A stretch of 6,958 bases of DNA, from NCBI GenBank assembly GCA_002396385.1, contig DGTD01000107.1, positions 1 to 6,958 of the forward strand, given 5' to 3'. The notes beneath the pieces were generated by a model, which was not told the origin of the DNA, did not search any database, and saw only the letters and a list, made by a program, of their open reading frames with translations. A program made the translations under genes and the position numbers. This DNA comes from Bacteroidales bacterium UBA4345 (lineage in GTDB: Bacteria > Bacteroidota > Bacteroidia > Bacteroidales > Paludibacteraceae). Numbering within the stretch: the first letter of the stretch is position 1; every line of letters starts with the position of its first letter. Shown here one piece after another: positions 1 through 5,400 of the stretch.

Positions 1-25
1 CGACTACAACTTTTTTCTTTTCCAT
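1..25 (-). CDS. argG: Argininosuccinate synthase, N-terminal fragment (cut by window edge)
   Basis: Only the first eight codons and one base are inside the window. They read MEKKKVVV on the minus strand from an ATG at 25-23. This matches the usual start of argininosuccinate synthase, a few lysines and then the first beta strand (KKVVVAFSGGLDTS in family members) leading to the ATP-pyrophosphatase loop, which lies outside. The enzyme joins citrulline and aspartate using ATP in the penultimate step of arginine synthesis. It starts 27 bases after the stop of the acyltransferase gene, on the same strand, with no promoter seen between them, so it is probably co-transcribed with argR. No Shine-Dalgarno is visible, as is normal in Bacteroidota. 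The call rests on a very short peptide plus the argR-GNAT-argG order known in Bacteroidales. Confidence 0.72.
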
Positions 26-52
26 TTGTATATTTCTGTTTGTAAGTTCAAA

Positions 53-709
53 TTAGTGGTTTTCGTCCGGTTCGTCGGCAGGGAAACCGTTCGGGAATCG
101 GTCTTTAATGATTTGTTCGACCAGCTCTTTGTCGGCCTCCAGCTCTTCTTCCGCATTCATTTTGCTCCGCTTGTTGTCAGGGTCGTAGAGCATACCAGTG
201 CAAATGCAGTAGCGTCGTTCGGTACGGACGAGGACATCGTGGTTGATGCAGCCCTCACAGCCACGCCAGAATGTTTCGTCGTCGGTTAGTTGTCCGAATG
301 TGACCGGAACATATCCGCAGTCGGTGTTCAACTTCATGACCGCAGCACCCGAAGTCAGACTGAATATTTTAGCGTTAGGCCAGCGCTTGCGTGCCAGCGA
401 GAAAGTAACGTGCTTAATGCGTCGGGCCAGACCGTGGCCTCTGTAGGCTTCTGGCACAATCATGCCGGAAGTGGTGACATAGTGCTTGCCTCCCCATGTT
501 TCAATATAGCTGAATCCGGCGAACTTGTCTCCGTCGAGGGCTAAGACTGCTTTCCCTTTCCGCATAAGGTCTTCAACGTATTTGGGGTTTCGTTTGGCAA
601 TGCCAGTTCCCCTAACCTTAGCAGCGGCTGTAATAGTCTCGAGAATCTCATCGATGTAGTGGATGTGGCTCTCGTCGGCAATCATTAGTTTGATGTTGTC
701 CTTAACCAT
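53..709 (-). CDS. GNAT-family N-acyltransferase of the arginine cluster, candidate N-acetyl/N-succinylglutamate synthase
   Basis: This is a 218-residue soluble protein with a GNAT fold. The acyl-CoA pyrophosphate-binding motif is at about residues 81-98 (SGMIVPEAYRGHGLARRI, core R90-G-H-G-L-A), after beta strands at about 53-83. The C-terminal part is unusual for a plain GNAT: residues 148-175 contain C151-x2-C154 and C168-x-C170, which could form a metal site, followed by an acidic helical tail. It lies 56 bases after argR and 27 bases before argG with no promoter between, so it shares an arginine-responsive operon. Bacteroidota generally lack classical ArgA and ArgJ, and a GNAT in this position is a candidate for acylating glutamate. 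I recall genetic evidence for a Bacteroides homologue but cannot verify it here. The ATG at 709 is the natural start. The GNAT call is firm, the substrate is inferred from context. Confidence 0.85.
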   Translation of the reverse strand: MVKDNIKLMIADESHIHYIDEILETITAAAKVRGTGIAKRNPKYVEDLMRKGKAVLALDGDKFAGFSYIETWGGKHYVTTSGMIVPEAYRGHGLARRIKHVTFSLARKRWPNAKIFSLTSGAAVMKLNTDCGYVPVTFGQLTDDETFWRGCEGCINHDVLVRTERRYCICTGMLYDPDNKRSKMNAEEELEADKELVEQIIKDRFPNGFPADEPDENH

Positions 710-765
710 TTCTTGCTCTTGAAGAATTATAATGTCGTTTGTTCCTTTTAGTTAGTATTCTTTGT

Positions 766-1233
766 TTATTGTCGTCCTTTAAGGGTCGGAATGAAAGAGG
801 CAAGAGCGTCAAAAACCTCCTTTTGTGACAGCCCTTCCTTAATTACTCCGATAATGGTGTCTTCACCTGCAACAGTTCCGATAATGACACTGGGAATGCG
901 TTCGTCAATCTCGTAGGCGAGACTGCTGGCGTATCCTGAACGAGTGTGCAGGACGACGTTGTTGCCAGAAAAGTCAATAGTGGTCAGCGAACTGGCCAGG
1001 TAAATATTGTGCTCTTCACTGTTTTTCAACTCGTTTGGCAACTTGTAAATATACTCACCCGACACGTCGGGCGTTTTTGCAACTTTCATTTGTTTCAAAT
1101 CACGCGACAGGGTGGCCTGCGTCAGTTGGAAACCGCGCTCTGCAAGCAGTTGTAGAAGGTCTTCCTGGCAGCTGACTGTGTTTGTGGAAATAATTTCCTT
1201 GATCGCTGCAAATCGTTTAATCTTGTTTTTCAA
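766..1233 (-). CDS. argR: Arginine repressor ArgR (TTG start)
   Basis: This 155-residue protein has the usual ArgR length and layout. The N-terminal winged helix spans about residues 5-65, with the recognition-helix motif LTQATLSRDLK at 37-47 (family: TQATVSRD). The C-terminal hexamerisation and arginine-binding domain spans about 78-152, with HTRSGYASSLAYEID at 96-110 and GTVAGEDTI at 119-127. E124-D125 sit where the E. coli protein has two aspartates that contact arginine. With arginine bound, the hexamer binds paired or single 18-bp ARG boxes. The start must be TTG at 1233-1231: an in-frame TGA lies three codons upstream (1242-1240), and this position matches where homologues begin. It heads the argR-GNAT-argG operon and faces argB across a gap with a perfect ARG box, so it probably regulates both units, including itself. 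Confidence 0.95.
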   Translation of the reverse strand: MKNKIKRFAAIKEIISTNTVSCQEDLLQLLAERGFQLTQATLSRDLKQMKVAKTPDVSGEYIYKLPNELKNSEEHNIYLASSLTTIDFSGNNVVLHTRSGYASSLAYEIDERIPSVIIGTVAGEDTIIGVIKEGLSQKEVFDALASFIPTLKGRQ

Positions 1234-1313
1234 TTTTATTCAACGTGTTTGTTGTCAGATGAATAGAATGCGAATAAACGCTTTGTTAGAGCAGATTCAT
1301 TCGTTGCAGAGGA

Positions 1314-1344
1314 CAAAGTTAAGGTCAAATGGTGAATATACATA
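1314..1344 (-). promoter_or_regulatory. Predicted promoter of the argR-GNAT-argG operon
   Basis: Read on the minus strand, TAACTTTG at 1321-1314 matches the Bacteroidota -7 element TAnnTTTG exactly. With the standard 19-base spacer, TATG at 1344-1341 lies where TTTG is expected (3 of 4). Transcription would start near 1307 and give a leader of roughly 75 bases. The spacer contains a TGAAT half-site (1333-1337) and the leader contains an ATTCA half-site (1295-1299). Either could be weak ArgR contacts. The call is by consensus only. Confidence 0.55.
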
Positions 1345-1370
1345 ATAAATTTGGGCAAATTTTAACCGAA

Positions 1371-1388
1371 TGTGAATATTAATTCAAT
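1371..1388. promoter_or_regulatory. ARG box (ArgR operator)
   Basis: TGTGAATATTAATTCAAT fits the E. coli ARG-box consensus WNTGAATWWWWATTCANW at every specified position. It is a TGAAT/ATTCA palindrome separated by a four-base A/T spacer. It lies two bases upstream of the argB -33 element and 27 bases upstream of the argR -33 element, in the gap between argR and argB. A second box at the usual 2-3 base spacing is not convincing: 1350-1367 matches only about half of the core. Binding by the adjacent ArgR is inferred. Confidence 0.88.
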
Positions 1389-1390
1389 TT

Positions 1391-1421
1391 TTTGTATTTC
1401 CGTGCCAGCACTTTAATTTTG
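1391..1421 (+). promoter_or_regulatory. Predicted promoter of argB
   Basis: TTTG at 1391-1394 and TAATTTTG at 1414-1421 are separated by exactly 19 bases. This is a perfect match to the Bacteroidota primary sigma factor pattern TTTG-N19-TAnnTTTG. The expected transcription start is near 1428, about 19 bases before the argB ATG, leaving a short A-rich leader without a Shine-Dalgarno. The ARG box ends two bases before the -33 element, so bound ArgR would crowd the polymerase site. Confidence 0.85.
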
Positions 1422-1446
1422 CATTTAATAAATAAAGTAAACGACA

Positions 1447-2217
1447 ATGGAAAAACTAACCGTTATAAAAGTTGGAGGAAAGATAGTAGAGGAAGAGGCT
1501 TCGCTCTCGGCCTTGCTGAAAGAGTTTTCGAAAATAGAGGGGCGGAAAGTGCTTGTGCACGGTGGCGGCCGTTCCGCTACTGCCCTTTCGACCAAACTTG
1601 GCATTGAAAGCCAGATGGTGAACGGTAGGCGTGTGACTGATGCGGAAACTCTGAAAGTGGTTACAATGGTCTATGCCGGACTGGTGAACAAGAACATCGT
1701 TGCCCAACTGCAGGCTTTGGGCCTGAACGCCCTAGGACTTACTGGCGCCGACTTGAACTATATGCGTAGCGACAAACGCCCGGTTAAAGATGTTGACTAT
1801 GGATTTGTGGGTGACCCTAAGGAGGTGAACTCGGATCTGCTTGCCGGCTTGATTGCGCAGGGGGTTGTGCCTGTGCTGGCTCCAATCACACACGACAAAA
1901 TGGGACACTTGCTGAACACCAATGCCGACACCATTGCGGCAGAGGCTGCTAAAGCTTTGGCCAAACACTTTGATGTGACCCTGATGTACTGCTTTGAGAA
2001 AAAAGGCGTGCTGAGCAATCCGGACGACGACGACAGTGTGATTCCGGTTGTTGATGAAAGACTATTTAAAGAGTACGTCGACAATGGTACTATCCAGGGG
2101 GGAATGATTCCGAAAATAGAGAATTCGCTGGCCGCAGTAAAAGCTGGCGTCAAGCAAGTTATCATCACCCAGGCAAGTGATATTGCGGCTGATTCCGGAA
2201 CGGTTATCAAACTATAG
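1447..2217 (+). CDS. argB: N-acetylglutamate (or N-succinylglutamate) kinase
   Basis: This 256-residue amino-acid-kinase family enzyme is of normal ArgB length. It phosphorylates the gamma-carboxylate of N-acylglutamate with ATP, the second step of arginine synthesis. Visible motifs are IKVGGK at 7-12 (phosphate-binding lysine K8), LVHGGGRSAT at 36-45, R62 in the acylglutamate-binding region, LTGADLN at 98-104 in place of the more common GLSGKDG, NTNADTIAAEAA at 157-168, and the C-terminal IQGGMIPK at 216-223 with its conserved lysine. In Bacteroides fragilis the pathway is known to use succinylated intermediates, so the natural substrate may be N-succinylglutamate. I cannot decide this from the sequence. 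The start at 1447 follows an A-rich leader and fits the family N-terminus. It is a single-gene unit: own promoter, adjacent ARG box, strong terminator 21 bases after the stop. Confidence 0.96.
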   Translation: MEKLTVIKVGGKIVEEEASLSALLKEFSKIEGRKVLVHGGGRSATALSTKLGIESQMVNGRRVTDAETLKVVTMVYAGLVNKNIVAQLQALGLNALGLTGADLNYMRSDKRPVKDVDYGFVGDPKEVNSDLLAGLIAQGVVPVLAPITHDKMGHLLNTNADTIAAEAAKALAKHFDVTLMYCFEKKGVLSNPDDDDSVIPVVDERLFKEYVDNGTIQGGMIPKIENSLAAVKAGVKQVIITQASDIAADSGTVIKL

Positions 2218-2237
2218 GGAACTGTATTAAACGCCAT

Positions 2238-2277
2238 AATGGGGAATGTGCGGGAAACGCTTATTCCCCATTTTTTT
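2238..2277 (+). terminator. Rho-independent terminator of argB
   Basis: A perfect 10-bp stem pairs AATGGGGAAT (2238-2247) with ATTCCCCATT (2263-2272). It is extended by a G-U pair, a mismatch and an inner GCG/CGC stem (2250-2252 with 2258-2260) closing a GGAAA loop. The stem runs into seven Ts (2271-2277). It begins 20 bases after the argB stop, which is typical for an intrinsic terminator. Confidence 0.93.
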
Positions 2278-2285
2278 GTTGTATT

Positions 2286-2330
2286 ACATGTGAAACAATG
2301 TAGCAGGAAAAACATGTGAAAAAAACATGT
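2286..2330. repeat. Cluster of three ACATGT palindromes, possible operator
   Basis: ACATGT occurs at 2286-2291, 2312-2317 and 2325-2330, with start spacings of 26 and 13 bases. The first two are part of the longer direct repeat ACATGTGAAA. A near copy, ACAATGT, sits at 2295-2301. The cluster lies between the argB terminator and the predicted -7 element of the surface-protein gene, at about -88 to -44 from the expected start. A-tracts between the copies may bend the DNA. I do not recognise a regulator for this sequence. Confidence 0.45.
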
Positions 2331-2359
2331 AGTTATGGGGTACAGATATACTAAATGTG

Positions 2360-2367
2360 TAAATTTG
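2360..2367 (+). promoter_or_regulatory. Predicted -7 element of the CotH-like surface-protein gene
   Basis: TAAATTTG matches the Bacteroidota -7 consensus TAnnTTTG exactly. At the standard 19-base spacing the -33 position (2337-2340) reads GGGG, so there is no recognisable -33 element. Transcription would begin near 2374, giving a leader of about 34 bases before the ATG at 2408. The missing -33 element next to palindromic repeats suggests dependence on an activator. Confidence 0.5.
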
Positions 2368-2407
2368 TATGTTATTAGTTGTATAACTGTTGGTTTTACT
2401 ATACTAA

Positions 2408-5400
2408 ATGAGGATTGTAGTCCTATTCATATTATGCTTTCTGGGAATTGACACGTTTGCAGACATACGGATAAACGAAGTGATGCAAAGTAATGTTAAT
2501 GGAATTATAGATGAACTTAATGAGTATCCGGACTCATGGGTAGAACTCTATAATGGAGATAGCACTGTGTTCGATTTTACAGGGTTCTCCATTTCCCGTT
2601 CCAAAGATTTTACCGAGTCGTACCCTTTGATGGATACTACGTATATACCTCCCAAGGGACATTTGCTTATTTATTGTGACAAGGAAGAAGAGCGTGGACA
2701 CCTCCATGCCGATTTCCGTATCGACAGCGATGCGGGTACGCTCTATTTGTTCGATCCGGTTGGCCACATAGTCGACAGTTTGGTCATCCCGGAAATGTTG
2801 GCTCCCGACATCGCTTACGGTCGTGTTTCCGATGGAAACGATACCCTGACGTACTTCAAGAAGGGCACCCCCAATGCACCAAATGGGGGCTTTCATACCA
2901 CAAAAATTTTAAAGAAGCCCAATTTCTCGGTAAATGGTGGCGTTTATAGTCATCCGGTTGTCTTGCGTTTGGGCTTGCAGGGAGATTATCCGTCAGACGC
3001 AGTCGTCCGGTATACCCTGAACGGAAGTGAACCTACCGAAGACAGCCCAACAGCTCCAGACTCAATGGTTATAACGGCAACGACGGTGGTCAGGGCGAAA
3101 ACTTTCAGCGACAGCGCATTAAGCAAATTAAGCAAAACAGAAACCTACATAATCCCAGACAGGGAATACACCCTGCCTATTGTCTCTATTGTAACCGATA
3201 GCGTTAACCTTTATGGCGACGAAACCGGCATTCTGGTGGAAGGAACTTATGGCTTAAACCATCCGGATATTCCGTCCGACATCCCGGAAATAGGGAATAT
3301 GAACTTCCTGTATTCGTGGAACCGCCCCGTAAACATAGAGTATTTTGACCTTAAAGCCGGTAACCAGTCGGTTATCAACCAGGTATGCGAGGTGGAAATA
3401 GGAGGAAATACGAGTGCGTGTCTGCCGGTAAAATCGCTTAATGTGAGGGCGAACAAACGTTTTGGAGAAAGTAAATTCTCCTATCCTTTCTGGTCGGACA
3501 AACCCCAAGTGGCAAAGTCAAAAAGTTTCTATCTGCGTAATTCGGGCCAGGATTTCAACTGCCTTCATTTCAGAGATGCGATGAACCAGATGAGTTTCGG
3601 ACAGCATGTGGATGTGGATTGGCAAGCCTCGCAACCCGTAATTGTACTGTTAAACGGAAGATACTACGGACTTCTCAATTTGCGCGAGAAAGTTAACGAC
3701 GACTATATTTGGGCGAACTACGACAAACTCGATGACATAGATATGCTGGCAGAAAACTCCCTCAAGGTGAAAGCTGGCGATTTGAACGAATACTGGCATT
3801 ATCGGGAAATTTTGGCAGATTCGTCTGCCACATTAAACCAGTTGGACTCGTTGATTGACATGAACGAGTTTATGAACTACTTTATACTTTCTGTGGTCTA
3901 TTGTAACAAAGACTTTCCGGCGAACAACCAGATGCTGTGGCGACAACGTTCGGACGACGGCAAGTGGCGTTTTGTGCTGAAAGATACCGATGTGACCGCA
4001 GACTTGATGTCGAACAGTGTCTGGGCTGAAGTGTGGAATAGCGTCTGGGATTTCCCGTACTTTAATTATATACTCAGAAAAGAACCTTTTAAGGAAGAAA
4101 ACTCAAATCAGGAATACAGCTGCATGGTGTTTATGAAGACCATGGGGTTTCCTGAGGTAGCCAATCAGGTTGTTGACCGGCTGAGTGTGTATATGGGTAC
4201 CTTTGTGTCGGCGGAAAGTTGTGCGAGCAGACTGGACAGCCTCTCGGAAATTATAGCTCCTGAAATACCTTATTTCTATAATGAAATAGGTCGAGACACC
4301 GACGAATGGGAGTTGTGGAAAAAACAGCACAAGGAATATATGCAGAAACGGATCCCATTCCTCTATAAGCATACAAGCGAGTTCTTTGGACTGGGCGATA
4401 CTGTCTCGGTGAAAATTTCCACGCAGAAGAGTAATGTGTTCTTTAACGGAGTGCGTTTGACCGATGGGCAGTTCGACGGCCGTTTTTACTATGGCCGGCC
4501 TATGTACCTTACGGCTTCCGATACGGCTTTCAAATATGTAGGTGATAGCGTGGCGATTACGAAAGACGACAGCGTGTCCAGAAAGGAAGATGGCCGGTGG
4601 CTTGTGACTTACACGATGAATGGGGAGGAGGTTGTGGAAAAAGTCTACGGGAAAAGCCTGTACTTTATAATACCAGAGGGAGCGGTGAATGTTGAGATAA
4701 CTGAATATCCTCCGTTTAAAAGGGTGAATTGTGATACGATTCCTGTTTTACACCTTGCTGTCGAATCGCTCGATTGTGGTGTTCCTGTAGAAACGGTCCC
4801 TACAATCTCAGAAATAGGACTCAGTGACTTGGACTACACAAAAGAGGCCAGTTTGCAGGCTTCCACCGATACGTTCCTAATAGGTGAAAATGACGTGAAC
4901 TGGGTGTTCTCCGACTTGCTTGGGGACACCAGTGTGTGTGAACGCACCCTTGTAGTATATGATTTAGGGGCTCCTGTCTTAAAAACGTGTTCCAATATGG
5001 ATACCCTTGTGCTTTATCTGGATGCCAACCAAAACCGTGTGCCTTCGGAAGAGATTGCAAAGTTCGCGCCTGTTGCCGACGACAATTGTTCGGAAAAGGT
5101 AACAGGTGTGTTAGAAGATAGCCGAGATACTTTTTATGTGGGTGAATCGGCCGCTGTTTGGATGTTCTCGGATGTGCAGGGGAACACATCGCAGTGTCGG
5201 CAAACGGTGGTGGTGAAAGACACGTTGAAACCGATTGTGGAGGGATGTGACTCGTTGCTTCCACTCCAGTTATTCGCATCAGAAGACAAGTGCTGTTATA
5301 CGGTAAGTGAGGTCGAATTTCCTTCGCTTCACGCAACCGATAATTGTGGAAGTGTGAATGTTACGGCCTTCCCATCGGATACGTTGTTTACTGGTGAAAA

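Noticed and set aside
710..765. A separate promoter for the GNAT gene
   Set aside because: The minus strand here contains no TTTG element and no TAnnTTTG, so co-transcription with argR is the simpler reading.
1350..1367. A second ARG box paired with the one at 1371-1388
   Set aside because: At the expected three-base spacing only about half of the core positions match, including neither full TGAAT nor full ATTCA.
1392..1607. A plus-strand frame starting in the argB promoter
   Set aside because: It overlaps the promoter and the start of argB in a different frame. The ArgB homology lies in the 1447 frame.
1797..2315. A 172-codon open frame on the minus strand across argB and its terminator
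   Set aside because: It overlaps the conserved ArgB coding sequence and passes through the terminator stem. The translation looks like antisense noise.
4821..5336. A 171-codon open frame on the minus strand inside the surface-protein gene
   Set aside because: It is antisense to HYR-like repeats that have clear protein-level periodicity. Its translation is rich in His, Pro and Ser with no recognisable domain, and no promoter faces it.
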